64,000 bases of DNA from Paenibacillus_D tarimensis_A (GCA_041281825.1 CP166298.1:1364001-1428000); one strand, 5' to 3'. Counted from the first letter of the stretch, positions 9,614-17,319 are shown. The notes: generated by a model from the letters alone, not told the origin. Program-made: numbers and translations.

Positions 9614-10027
9614 CTAAGGAAACATCGTTTCTGCTGCAACTTTACAGGCAAGCTTGTCCATCAATTGGACATTCTCGGGATTTTCGTAAAAAGAGATTTT
9701 CATATCGATGAGTTCCAGATTTTTCTTTAAATCTTCGATTTGTTTCAATACGGTTGTACGATGCTTTTTGAACAAATCTTTTCGGATTTCTCCTGTTATA
9801 CTGCCTTCTTTAGCCCAGTCACAATATTGCTTGATATCTTTGATTGGCATGCCGGTATTTTTCAGGCAGCAAATCAACGCGACCCAATCCAGATCCAATG
9901 CAGTGAACACCCTGTTTCCGGATTTGTCTCTTGAAATAAAAGGTAAAAGCCCTTCTTTATCATAATAACGCAAGGTATGAACCGAAAGATTGAACATTCC
10001 AGCAACATCACTAATGGTATAGTTCAT
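9614..10027 (-). CDS. MerR-family transcriptional regulator
   Basis: About 137 residues from ATG 10025-10027 with AAAGAGGTAAAACG upstream; an in-frame earlier ATG at 10078 lacks a ribosome site. The N-terminal winged helix is clear (YTISDVAGMFNLSVHTLRYY, DKEGLLPF), followed by a long coiled coil (KKHRTTVLKQIEDLKKNLEL). No metal-binding cysteine pair is evident at the C-terminus, so it is more like the aldehyde/electrophile sensors (AdhR/YraB type) than metal sensors. Dyads typical of this group lie by its own start and at the SDR-DoxX-AKR promoter 1 kb away, so it probably controls that operon and itself. Confidence 0.85.
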   Translation of the reverse strand: MNYTISDVAGMFNLSVHTLRYYDKEGLLPFISRDKSGNRVFTALDLDWVALICCLKNTGMPIKDIKQYCDWAKEGSITGEIRKDLFKKHRTTVLKQIEDLKKNLELIDMKISFYENPENVQLMDKLACKVAAETMFP

Positions 10028-10044
10028 CGTTTTACCTCTTTCTC

Positions 10045-10075
10045 TTGACTTAGAGTTAGCTCGAGATGCTAATCT
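10045..10075 (+). promoter_or_regulatory. MerR-type promoter/operator, copy 1
   Basis: On the plus strand TTGACT (10045-10050) is separated by 19 bp from TAATCT (10070-10075). The spacer holds the imperfect dyad CTTAGAGTTAGCTCGAG (10049-10065). The long 19-bp spacer with a centred dyad is the hallmark of MerR-activated promoters. It overlaps the upstream region of the minus-strand merR-type gene. Confidence 0.6.
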
Positions 10076-10132
10076 CACTTTATACCACTAAATTTTCAAA
10101 ATCAAGTGGCTAATGCTCGGGTCACAAAGGAA

Positions 10133-10270
10133 GGTTCGTGGTGGTACGGTTCGGAAGAGGCCGCGAACAGTCATCGGGCCGGCAAATCACCGGAGTTCTG
10201 GGCGGTTTAGGCTTTCGATGTACGGCTGATGCCCTGGCTTAATGGCATTCTCTTGAATCACAATTTATGA
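10133..10270 (+). pseudogene. Possible short coding relic between MerR promoter and phosphatase gene
   Basis: One plus frame reads GSWWYGSEEAANSHRAGKSP, EFWAV, stop, AFDVRLMPWLNGILLNHNL, stop. The residue mix looks protein-like and the internal stop suggests decay. I do not recognise the family. It could be the original target gene of MerR promoter copy 1, but this may be chance. Confidence 0.25.
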
Positions 10271-10308
10271 ACTTTAAGGAATCGTTGAAATGGGAGGTTT
10301 TCGTAAAA

Positions 10309-11013
10309 ATGAGATTCAAAATAACGTTGCACATCGTGCTCCTTCTGATAATTGCTTTCAGCATACTGCTGGCGGCATGTACCGGCAATATGGACGAAGG
10401 GCCAGGAACAACGGATCAAAACAACCAAGAACAAGTGCAAAATGATGAGACGAGCAAAGAACCTCAAGATGTGGCGCAAGACGAGGACAATGTCGAGGCC
10501 GCTTGGCGAGCACTTGCGGGTGACGGCGCGGTGTTGGTCATGCGCCATGCGATCGCGCCTGGTTCAGGCGACCCGCCAGGCTTTCAGCTCGACGACTGCA
10601 GCACCCAGCGCAACCTCTCGGATGAGGGCCGGGCACAGGCCGCAGCGGTTGGCGTGCTTCTTCGTGCCAAGGACGTGCAGATTACCAAGGTGATGTCTTC
10701 GCCATGGTGCCGCGCCATAGATACGGCTCGGTCCATGGACTTCACCGAGATCGAGGTGACCAATGCCCTGTGGAATCTGTTCTACGACCCTACCGACCGT
10801 GAGGAGAAGGTCGAAGAGGCCCGCGACCTCATTCGCAACTGGCGCGGACCGGGCGTGCTCCTGCTTGTCACGCACGGCGAGATGTTAAAAGCCGTGACCG
10901 ATGCTTCTTCATATCCGCCCGCAGGCTGGTCGTTCGTGGTCCAGCCGGATCCGGAGACGCCGCTGGGTTTGCGCTTCATCGGTCAGATCCCACCGCCTGA
11001 TAGCATCAAATAA
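10309..11013 (+). CDS. Histidine phosphatase superfamily lipoprotein
   Basis: About 234 residues. A lipoprotein signal (MRFKITLHIVLLLIIAFSIL, lipobox LAAC) is followed by an acidic Gln/Asn/Asp-rich linker and then a phosphoglycerate-mutase-like histidine phosphatase domain. The catalytic RHA motif is in VLVMRHAIAPGSGDP, and a second histidine lies in LLLVTHGEML. DCSTQRNLSDEGRAQA is typical of proteobacterial family members. ATG 10309 follows GGGAGG at a somewhat long spacing. The catalytic part is visibly richer in G+C than the signal and linker, so the gene may join an acquired enzyme domain to a local lipoprotein signal. Substrate unknown; it should be anchored outside the membrane. Confidence 0.8.
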   Translation: MRFKITLHIVLLLIIAFSILLAACTGNMDEGPGTTDQNNQEQVQNDETSKEPQDVAQDEDNVEAAWRALAGDGAVLVMRHAIAPGSGDPPGFQLDDCSTQRNLSDEGRAQAAAVGVLLRAKDVQITKVMSSPWCRAIDTARSMDFTEIEVTNALWNLFYDPTDREEKVEEARDLIRNWRGPGVLLLVTHGEMLKAVTDASSYPPAGWSFVVQPDPETPLGLRFIGQIPPPDSIK

Positions 11014-11033
11014 TAGATACGCCAAATGACCTC

Positions 11034-11064
11034 TTGACTTAGAGTGCACTTTAGGGCTTACTAT
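11034..11064 (+). promoter_or_regulatory. MerR-type promoter/operator, copy 2 (drives SDR-DoxX-AKR)
   Basis: TTGACT (11034-11039), a 19-bp spacer and TACTAT (11059-11064), with dyad CTTAGAGTGCACTTTAG (11038-11054). This closely matches copy 1 at 10045, linking the operon to the MerR regulator at 9614-10027. Confidence 0.75.
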
Positions 11065-11118
11065 TTAATCGGTGCTAAAAAAATAATAGCACCAAACAAA
11101 AAAATGGAGGTAACCAAT

Positions 11119-11856
11119 ATGGATAGCAAAGTTGCAATTATAACCGGCGCAAGCAGCGGCATTGGAGAAGCTACCGCAAAGGAGCTGGCGCGCAGCGGAA
11201 TTAAAGTGATGCTGGCGGCACGCCGGGAAGAACGGTTGGTTGAACTGAAGAAGGATATCGAAGCTTCAGGCGGTCGGGCAGAATATCGGGTTACGGACGT
11301 AACCTCCCGTGCGGACATGGAATCGCTCGCGCAAGCTGCTCTTGATACTTACGACCAAATCGATATTCTGGTTAACAATGCGGGTATTATGCCGCTTTCT
11401 TTCATGAAAAATCGGAAAGTGGACGAGTGGGATCGTATGATCGACGTAAATATCAAAGGGGTTTTATACGGAATCGCAGCCGTTTATCCGCACATGGAAG
11501 AGCGGAATGAAGGTCACATCGTTAACGTTTCTTCGGTAGCCGGCCATGAAATTTTGCCAAGCGGCGCTGTGTACTGCGGTACTAAGTTTGCTGTCCGTGC
11601 TATTACGGAAGGCTTGCGCAAAGAGCTGCGTCCCGACCAAAATATTCGCACAACGATCATCTCTCCAGGGGCTGTTGCCACTGAGTTATTACAAACCGTA
11701 ACAGATCAAGAGGTTCATTCCTTAATGTCTCAATTTTTCCAGGGGCTTACTCCCCTCAGAGGCGAGGATATTGCTGCAGCTATACGATATGCCATTGAAC
11801 AGCCTGCTTCTGTCTCCGTCAACGAAATTGTTGTTCGGCCCACCTCACAAATGTAA
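11119..11856 (+). CDS. Short-chain dehydrogenase/reductase (SDR)
   Basis: 245 residues from ATG 11119, which follows GGAGG at 11106-11110; an upstream in-frame start at 11044 lies in the promoter. Classical SDR features are present: TGASSGIG (NADP-binding loop, about residue 10), LVNNAGIM (NNAG), VNVSSVAG (catalytic Ser) and YCGTKFAV (YxxxK). The arginines in LAARREERL after strand 2 suggest NADP(H). First gene of an operon with a DoxX-like membrane protein (11 bp gap) and an aldo/keto reductase. Probably reduces a reactive carbonyl; the actual substrate is unknown. Confidence 0.9.
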   Translation: MDSKVAIITGASSGIGEATAKELARSGIKVMLAARREERLVELKKDIEASGGRAEYRVTDVTSRADMESLAQAALDTYDQIDILVNNAGIMPLSFMKNRKVDEWDRMIDVNIKGVLYGIAAVYPHMEERNEGHIVNVSSVAGHEILPSGAVYCGTKFAVRAITEGLRKELRPDQNIRTTIISPGAVATELLQTVTDQEVHSLMSQFFQGLTPLRGEDIAAAIRYAIEQPASVSVNEIVVRPTSQM

Positions 11857-11867
11857 AGGAGGGAAAA

Positions 11868-12398
11868 ATGACGATGAAATTTTTAAAAGTGAACAGCTAC
11901 GCGGCTGTTATCCTGACACTGATCCGTGTTTATGTCGGTTGGATTTGGTTAATGCAAGGATGGAACAAGATAGCGGGGGAGAGTGCTTTTGACGCCAGCG
12001 AATTCATTAAGGGATGGATAGCCAATCCAGTGCTGGACTTCGCGACCAACCAAGCGCAATATCCCACCTATATATGGTTCTTGGAATCGATTGTCCTTCC
12101 GAATGTCGGACTGTTTAACTTCCTTGTTACTTATGGCGAATTTCTGGTAGGCGTTGGACTGATTCTAGGGTGTTTCACTCGCGCCGCCCTTTTCTTCGGG
12201 CTGGTGATGAATTTCTCCTATCTCTTTTCAGGTGCGGTCAGTACGAACCCATGGCTGATATTGCTTGGCTTCATTCTCTTGACTACGGGAGCGGGCGCAG
12301 TGAAATTCGGTATCGATCGATGGGTAATGCCGCGACTAAATCTAAGCAGCCGATTTGGCCTGTTGGCGGGCAAAAAATTTAAGGCGGAAACGAACTAA
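11868..12398 (+). CDS. DoxX-like integral membrane protein
   Basis: 176 residues with four predicted membrane segments: about 9-27 (VILTLIRVYVGWIWLMQGW), 70-90, 95-113 and 117-137. The pattern of LIRVYVGWIWLMQGWNKI near the start and ALFFGLVMNFSYLFSG later is typical of the DoxX family. AAAGGAGGG precedes the ATG. It lies between SDR and AKR genes in one operon; DoxX proteins often accompany oxidoreductases, possibly as quinone-interacting membrane partners, which is inference. Confidence 0.85.
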   Translation: MTMKFLKVNSYAAVILTLIRVYVGWIWLMQGWNKIAGESAFDASEFIKGWIANPVLDFATNQAQYPTYIWFLESIVLPNVGLFNFLVTYGEFLVGVGLILGCFTRAALFFGLVMNFSYLFSGAVSTNPWLILLGFILLTTGAGAVKFGIDRWVMPRLNLSSRFGLLAGKKFKAETN

Positions 12399-12425
12399 TT
12401 TTATACTGAAAGTGAGGTCATATAG

Positions 12426-13397
12426 ATGAAAACGCGGAAGCTGGGCAATAGCGATTTGGTTGTTTCTTCTATCGGTTTAGGTTTAATGGGAATGTCCCCG
12501 GGGGTTTACGGTGAAACCGATGATGAGCAGTCCACAAAAACGATACACCGCGCTCTGGAACTAGGAGTTACCTTGTTGGATACTGCAGATGTTTATGGCA
12601 ATGGCCATAACGAGGAACTGCTTGGAAAAGCTCTGAAAGGCCGGCGGGATCAAGCTGTCGTGGCCACAAAGTTTTCTTTTTTACCCAATTATGCCGGACT
12701 TAGCGGTCATCCGGATTATGTTAAGAAAGCAGCGGATGAAAGCCTTCATCGATTAGGTATCGAATATATTGATCTGTATTACCAGCATCGGGTCGACCCC
12801 AATGTCCCTATCGAAGAAACGGTAGGCGCGATGGCGGATCTGGTTAAGGCAGGAAAAGTTCGTGCTCTTGGCCTTTCGGAGGCATCCGCATCCTCTATTC
12901 GCCGCGCGCATGCGGTTCATCCTATCTCCGCATTGCAATCCGCATATTCCCTTTGGAGCCGGGACATTGAGGTTGAAATCTTGCCCGCCGCAAGGGAACT
13001 GGGAATAACTCATGTGGCCTACAGTCCTCTGGGCGCCGGCTTCATATCCGGTGCGCTTCGCAAGTTTGACGATCTTGAAGCGAATGATTTCCGCAGGATG
13101 TGGCCGCGCTTCCAAGCTGAGAACTTCCAACAAAATGTGGATCTTGCGGATAAAATAAAACAAATCGCCGATGAGAAAAACTGTACGCTTTCGCAGTTGG
13201 CCTTGGCATGGACCATGGCGAACGGCGCCTTGCCGATCCCGGGAACGAAACGGGTCAAATATGTGGAGGAAAATGCCAATTCCGTCGATATTGAACTGAC
13301 CCCTGACGATTTATCTCGTATAGAGGCCGTTTGTCCAAAAAACGCTGCGCATGGCAACCCATATCCTGACGATTACATGAGTTTGCTTAACGGATAA
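12426..13397 (+). CDS. Aldo/keto reductase
   Basis: 323 residues, a full-length AKR. The catalytic tetrad is visible: Asp and Tyr in LLDTADVYGNG (about residues 52-57), Lys in VVATKFSF (about 83) and His in LYYQHRVDP (about 124). The C-terminal NADPH-binding segment reads LPIPGTKRVKYVEENA. The closest pattern is the AKR13/YakC-type group acting on aldehydes and methylglyoxal-like compounds. Last gene of the MerR-controlled operon and followed by a terminator. Confidence 0.92.
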   Translation: MKTRKLGNSDLVVSSIGLGLMGMSPGVYGETDDEQSTKTIHRALELGVTLLDTADVYGNGHNEELLGKALKGRRDQAVVATKFSFLPNYAGLSGHPDYVKKAADESLHRLGIEYIDLYYQHRVDPNVPIEETVGAMADLVKAGKVRALGLSEASASSIRRAHAVHPISALQSAYSLWSRDIEVEILPAARELGITHVAYSPLGAGFISGALRKFDDLEANDFRRMWPRFQAENFQQNVDLADKIKQIADEKNCTLSQLALAWTMANGALPIPGTKRVKYVEENANSVDIELTPDDLSRIEAVCPKNAAHGNPYPDDYMSLLNG

Positions 13398-13417
13398 GAT
13401 CTGAATTGCGAAAAAAT

Positions 13418-13460
13418 AAAAGCCGGTATTCTCTTCGGATGAGAGAATACCGGCTTTAAC
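13418..13460 (+). terminator. Terminator of the SDR-DoxX-AKR operon
   Basis: A 15-bp perfect stem AAAGCCGGTATTCTC (13418-13432) with GAGAATACCGGCTTT (13443-13457); the T-run is short. Confidence 0.75.
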
Positions 13461-13464
13461 ATTC

Positions 13465-13533
13465 GTGGAATCAGTTTCTCTGGCGAGAAGCATGATGACC
13501 GATTATATCGAGCAAGTAACGGATCAAACATAG
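13465..13533 (+). pseudogene. Second FIMAH-domain remnant
   Basis: The frame reads VESVSLARSMMTDYIEQVTD then QT and stop (TAG 13531-13533). It aligns with AAKSMIADYIKQVTDQT in the larger FIMAH remnant at 9.4 kb. Only about 20 residues remain, right after the AKR terminator, and another terminator-like hairpin follows. Confidence 0.55.
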
Positions 13534-13548
13534 TAATATACAAAGAAA

Positions 13549-13573
13549 GAGACCCGCCAATCGGCGGGTCTTA
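13549..13573 (+). terminator. Terminator-like hairpin after FIMAH remnant
   Basis: AGACCCGCC (13550-13558) pairs with GGCGGGTCT (13563-13571) around a 4-nt loop; only TT follows. Confidence 0.5.
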
Positions 13574-14027
13574 AACATATATATTAAAAAGGGGGGTTGA
13601 GTTATATTTTATCAGCGCAATATTAATGTAAGATGAAAAACGAATTTCAAAATGGTTACAGGGACAATGTCCAGCTCTGCCGGAAAGTTCCTTAATGTTA
13701 AAGTAATAAGCCAATTTAGGGTGTATTCGATCCGGTAAAAACAATAGGGGTTCTCCATAGTTCTTACGACTGGAAAGTCCCTGTCTTGTTTGTTTTTAAA
13801 AGCAATTGTACATTTTACGGATAGTTATGGCGCTTTCGGTATAGTTCGAAGGTGCTCAAATGGTTAGCTGCGAGAAAACCATCCAAAATGATTATTCATT
13901 TTTGATCTCGAATAAGAATCCCTATTGACTAAATTTAATCCTAATGTTAGGATAAATATATCCTAGTACTAGGGTAAATGAAGATTGACCAATATTGCAA
14001 ATTACTTCAGGAAGGATGTGATTACAA
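13574..14027 (+). promoter_or_regulatory. Pirin-gene upstream region with promoter and tandem palindromic operators
   Basis: Most of this 450-bp gap shows no coding signal. Near its end TTGACT (13925-13930) is followed by two similar palindromes: ATCCTAATGTTAGGAT (13938-13953, perfect 7-bp arms) and CCTAGTACTAGG (13962-13973). Their centres are 22 bp apart, about two helical turns, and the first covers the expected -10. This looks like a paired repressor site; the MarR regulator 0.9 kb downstream is a candidate ligand. Confidence 0.55.
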
Positions 14028-14792
14028 TTGAGTAACATTCAAATCATAAAACCAAATGACCAAGCAAAAGGTGAATTTGATGGCGGCAAGATCACGGAAC
14101 AAAAACCCATCGGCTTTTCAGGAGAGGGTTCAAAAATTAATCGTCTAGGCCCTTTATTCTATTGGGCATGGGGGAAATCTTCAGGAAAGGGCGAGATTGG
14201 CGCTCATCCTCACAAGGGATTTGAAATTTTTACCTATATCCTATCCGGCGAAGTGTTTCATAAGGACTCCCTGGGAACAGAAAGCGTCGTTGGTACTGGC
14301 GGAGTCCAGCTGATGCAAACAGGTTCTGGTATGTGGCATGCGGAAGGTGTGAATGGGTCTGGAGAGGGTCTCCAAATATGGTTGGAGCCCAATCTGGATG
14401 ATGCATTCAAACGGCCTCCTCATTATTTTAAATATACACATGAGGATTTTCCAGTGGATCACGATAACGGTGTAACCATCAAAACAATTCTCGGCACGAG
14501 TTCTCCCATGCGCCTTGTTACGGATGCGGCCATGTACGATGTGAACATCGCAGCAGGGGCAACCTATCAGCATCCCTTTTCATCAAATCGGACATTGGCT
14601 GGATTGGCAATAAGAGGAAACGGTGGCGTGATCGGAAGACGGGAGGCTGCATTTGAAAACAAAGATTTTGTCATCATTCAGTCTGAAGAAAGTGAAACCA
14701 TCACGATTAAACCCAAAGATCAGGATCTTCGGATTGTGCTCATAGAGGTTCCAACTGAAGTTGATTATCCGTTATATAGGAAACCAAGATGA
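14028..14792 (+). CDS. Pirin-family bicupin protein
   Basis: 254 residues. The N-terminal cupin has the pirin metal-binding pattern: IGAHPHKGFEIFTYILSGEV with two histidines and a glutamate, then GTGGVQLMQTGSGMWHAEG with a further histidine. A degenerate second cupin follows (RTLAGLAIRGNGGVIG). Pirins act as quercetin 2,3-dioxygenases or redox-linked regulators; which applies is unknown. Translation starts at TTG 14028, set by GGAAGG at 14010-14015. Preceded by tandem palindromes and followed by MarR-DoxX-azoreductase genes, which points to quinone or flavonoid stress. Confidence 0.88.
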   Translation: MSNIQIIKPNDQAKGEFDGGKITEQKPIGFSGEGSKINRLGPLFYWAWGKSSGKGEIGAHPHKGFEIFTYILSGEVFHKDSLGTESVVGTGGVQLMQTGSGMWHAEGVNGSGEGLQIWLEPNLDDAFKRPPHYFKYTHEDFPVDHDNGVTIKTILGTSSPMRLVTDAAMYDVNIAAGATYQHPFSSNRTLAGLAIRGNGGVIGRREAAFENKDFVIIQSEESETITIKPKDQDLRIVLIEVPTEVDYPLYRKPR

Positions 14793-14899
14793 TTACTGTC
14801 GTAATGATTTGAAAAGGCGTAATATCATTGTTGTAGTGATTCCTCTATTGACTGAATCAAGATAATGAATAATTAACCAAATGTTCCACGAAAAAGGAG

Positions 14900-15358
14900 G
14901 TGGCTGTTATCAATGCGCATGATGAACAAACTCAGTTGGATTTAAGGCTGTTTCGGATTTGGAGAAGAGCTACGATGTCCTTACTCGATAACATTCGCAA
15001 GGATATCGAAAGCTATGGGATTAGTCCGGAAAATTTCATGGTTCTTGAGCTCCTCTACAGCAAAGGACCTCACCCGGTACAAAGAATCAGTGACAGGCTT
15101 TCGATTCCTAGCGGTAGCATCACTTATGTCATGGATAAGCTGGAGAAAAAAGGTCTTGTAGAAAGACAACCAAACCCGGAGGATCGACGGGCCTCTAATG
15201 TTGTCCTTACTGAAAAAGGCAAAGAACTGTTTGATGCTATTTTTCCAAAACACGTTGCAACCATTTCCCGGAATCTTTCTTTTATCAGCAAGGATGAGAA
15301 AGAACAACTCATTGAAATGTTGAAAAGGATTGGGATTGGCGCAGAAGATTTGCAATAA
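14900..15358 (+). CDS. MarR-family transcriptional regulator (MhqR/YusO-like)
   Basis: About 150 residues with the MarR winged helix: VQRISDRLSIPSGSITYVMD, LEKKGLVERQPNPEDRRA (wing DRR) and LTEKGKELFDAIFP. The only canonical in-frame start near the N-terminus is GTG 14900, but that GTG overlaps the AAAGGAGG site itself. The codon at ideal spacing (14909) is ATC, so initiation is unclear. TTGACT at 14848-14853 with TAATTA at 14870-14875 may be its promoter. It precedes DoxX and azoreductase genes, matching the Bacillus MhqR type that senses quinones; this homology is inferred. Confidence 0.87.
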   Translation: MAVINAHDEQTQLDLRLFRIWRRATMSLLDNIRKDIESYGISPENFMVLELLYSKGPHPVQRISDRLSIPSGSITYVMDKLEKKGLVERQPNPEDRRASNVVLTEKGKELFDAIFPKHVATISRNLSFISKDEKEQLIEMLKRIGIGAEDLQ

Positions 15359-15380
15359 CCAAGAAGAGGAGAAATGAAGG

Positions 15381-15752
15381 ATGAAATGGGTTATTCGTAT
15401 TATTCAAGGATTACTTGTCGTTGGTTTTATTCTCTTTGGTACAATGAAATTAACCGGAAATGAAATGCTGGTTCAAACGTTTACTGCTTTGGGCTACTCC
15501 ACAGGATTCATGTATTTCCTGGGTGTATGTGAAGTGTTGGGAGCGATTGGACTGTTGGTTGGATTTTGGAGGCCTATACTGGCCATGCTTGCTTCTGTTG
15601 GACTGATATTACTATTGGCCGGTGCTGTTTTTTCACATTTGAAAGCCGGTCAAGGTATGGGGGAAGCTATGCCTGCTTTCGTTCTTCTAATCTTAACCTT
15701 GGTCTTAGTGATTGGAAATCGAGCGCAGCTGAAACGTCGTGCAAATGTGTAA
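15381..15752 (+). CDS. DoxX-family membrane protein (MhqP-like)
   Basis: 123 residues with four membrane segments: about 4-22 (VIRIIQGLLVVGFILFGTMK), 43-62 (FMYFLGVCEVLGAIGLLVGF), 66-86 and 94-112. Typical small DoxX protein. It follows the MarR gene by 22 bp with AAGAGGAG upstream, so is in its operon; DoxX proteins are encoded with quinone-responsive MarR regulators in Bacillus. Molecular role unknown. Confidence 0.85.
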   Translation: MKWVIRIIQGLLVVGFILFGTMKLTGNEMLVQTFTALGYSTGFMYFLGVCEVLGAIGLLVGFWRPILAMLASVGLILLLAGAVFSHLKAGQGMGEAMPAFVLLILTLVLVIGNRAQLKRRANV

Positions 15753-15834
15753 AGGATGAAGTAACAAGCTGAGAATTGTTGATAGAGTTTTACTCGTTTA
15801 ACAAACTAAAACCAAAAGAAGGGATTGAAATTTC

Positions 15835-16470
15835 ATGGCAACTGTATTGTATATCACGGCACATCCGCATGATCATCAGGCATCTTACAGCATGGCGGTC
15901 GGCAAAGCATTTATTGAAGCATATCGCGAGGCTCATCCTTCTGATGAAGTCCTTCATTTGGATTTGTACCAAATGAATATTCCGCAGCTTGACGCAGACA
16001 TATTCAGCGGCTGGGGAAAACTCCGTTCCGGTTCCGCGTTCAATCAGCTTTCCGATGTCGAGAAGTCCAAGGTAGGCCGATTGAACGAACTGGTGGACCA
16101 ATTTGTCGCTGCGGATAAATATGTGTTTGTGTCGCCGATGTGGAATTTTTTCTTTCCGCCAGTCCTGAAAGCTTACATCGACGCCATATGTATAGCCGGG
16201 AAAACCTTCAAATACACGGAGAGCGGTCCTGTAGGTTTGCTTACCGATAAAAAAGCTCTTCATATTCAAGCCAGCGGAGGCGTGTATTCGGAAGGGCCGG
16301 CTGCAGGCTTCGAAAGCGGACACAGTTATCTGAAGAAGATCATGCAGTTCATTGGCGTCCCCTCATTTGAAGGAATTTTTGTGGAAGGTATGGCCGCGAT
16401 GGCTAATCAAGCACAAGCGATTAAGGAAAAGGCGATTGCGAAAGCGGAAGCGGCGGCGAAACAATTTTGA
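15835..16470 (+). CDS. azoR: FMN-dependent NADH-azoreductase
   Basis: 211 residues, a flavodoxin-like fold. The N-terminal phosphate loop (YITAHPHDHQASYSMAVGKA), the FMN loop SPMWNFFFPPVLKAYID and the segment LHIQASGGVYSEG are characteristic of AzoR/AcpD. These enzymes reduce azo dyes and quinones by two electrons using NADH. The gene follows MarR and DoxX and is probably co-regulated. AAAAGAAGGGATTGAAATTTC precedes the ATG with a rather weak, distant ribosome site. Confidence 0.93.
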   Translation: MATVLYITAHPHDHQASYSMAVGKAFIEAYREAHPSDEVLHLDLYQMNIPQLDADIFSGWGKLRSGSAFNQLSDVEKSKVGRLNELVDQFVAADKYVFVSPMWNFFFPPVLKAYIDAICIAGKTFKYTESGPVGLLTDKKALHIQASGGVYSEGPAAGFESGHSYLKKIMQFIGVPSFEGIFVEGMAAMANQAQAIKEKAIAKAEAAAKQF

Positions 16471-16570
16471 ATCGCGGAAAACCACCGGCTTACCTACTTT
16501 ATTTTTCCTCACCAATCATGAGAGTTACGTTTCACCCAAAAATTTTGCAATGCATGTCCTTTAGAACGAA

Positions 16571-16607
16571 ACAAGGAGCAGTTCACATCGGCAACTACTC
16601 CTTGTAT
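16571..16607 (+). terminator. Hairpin, probable terminator after azoR
   Basis: ACAAGGAGCAGTT (16571-16583) pairs with AACTACTCCTTGT (16593-16605) with one mismatch. No strong T-run follows, so termination is likely but not certain. Confidence 0.5.
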
Positions 16608-16649
16608 TATTGAGATAATGATTAAGATTCGAAATGGAGGTATCAGAAA

Positions 16650-17045
16650 ATGGACATCAAAAGAATTGGTTCACAACCATCCGGTAAAGGACCGTCCGAG
16701 TATTTTACCGGCACGGTAAGGCTTGATCCGCTGTTCGAGGCATCCGCCCCTGCACGTGTGGTCGGAGCCAGTGTTACGTTCGAGCCCGGCGCTCGAACAG
16801 CATGGCATACCCACCCGCTTGGCCAGACCCTGATCGTGACGGCTGGTTGTGGCCGGGTACAACGATGGGGCGGTCCGGTCGAGGATATTCGTCCAGGTGA
16901 CGTGATCTGGTTCGCACCGGGTGAGAAACATTGGCACGGCGCTGCGCCAACCACGGCCATGACGCACATCGCCGTTCAGGAACGTCTCGACGGCAAGACC
17001 GTTGACTGGATGGAAAAGGTCAGCGACGAACAATACCAATCCTGA
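16650..17045 (+). CDS. Small single-domain cupin protein
   Basis: 131 residues. Cupin motif 1 is visible as TAWHTHPLGQTLIVTAG and motif 2 as DIRPGDVIWFAPGEKHWHG, giving the usual metal-binding histidines and glutamine. Similar small cupins include mandelonitrile-lyase-like and tetracenomycin-cyclase-like proteins; the activity here cannot be assigned. The coding sequence is richer in G+C than its neighbours, with long GC-ending codon runs, which suggests acquisition from a high-GC donor. GGAGG precedes the ATG. Confidence 0.85.
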   Translation: MDIKRIGSQPSGKGPSEYFTGTVRLDPLFEASAPARVVGASVTFEPGARTAWHTHPLGQTLIVTAGCGRVQRWGGPVEDIRPGDVIWFAPGEKHWHGAAPTTAMTHIAVQERLDGKTVDWMEKVSDEQYQS

Positions 17046-17097
17046 TCCGAGACCCTATATATATTACCGGAATTTATGAATATCGCGATAACATTCT

Positions 17098-17218
17098 AGT
17101 GCTTAACAGTCAATGTTAGCACTAATTTTAGTCCTGTCCGCTTGTTGGACCAGCGATGGATTCATTAAACAATTAAGAAAAGCTGCAGCTTCCGACATTC
17201 GGGGCTGCAGCTTTTTTT
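17098..17218 (+). terminator. Hairpin and strong terminator downstream of the cupin gene
   Basis: A first hairpin (TAGTGCTTAACA 17098-17109 with TGTTAGCACTA 17115-17125, one bulge) precedes a good terminator. In the latter AAAAGCTGCAGC (17178-17189) pairs with GCTGCAGCTTTT (17204-17215), ending in a run of seven T. Confidence 0.8.
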
Positions 17219-17250
17219 GCTCGGGTTCGATTCCATACTCTAAATTTCAT

Positions 17251-17297
17251 TTGACAAAATCCTGAGTTGTAACTATTATGGTTATATCGTAACGATA
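17251..17297 (+). promoter_or_regulatory. Sigma-A promoter and palindrome upstream of the quinone reductase gene
   Basis: TTGACA (17251-17256), 17 bp, TATTAT (17274-17279). A 13-nt palindrome TATCGTAACGATA (17285-17297) sits at the expected transcription start, a good place for a repressor such as an HxlR-type protein. No regulator gene lies beside it. Confidence 0.65.
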
Positions 17298-17319
17298 CAA
17301 TTCTTAGGAGGTAACAAAT

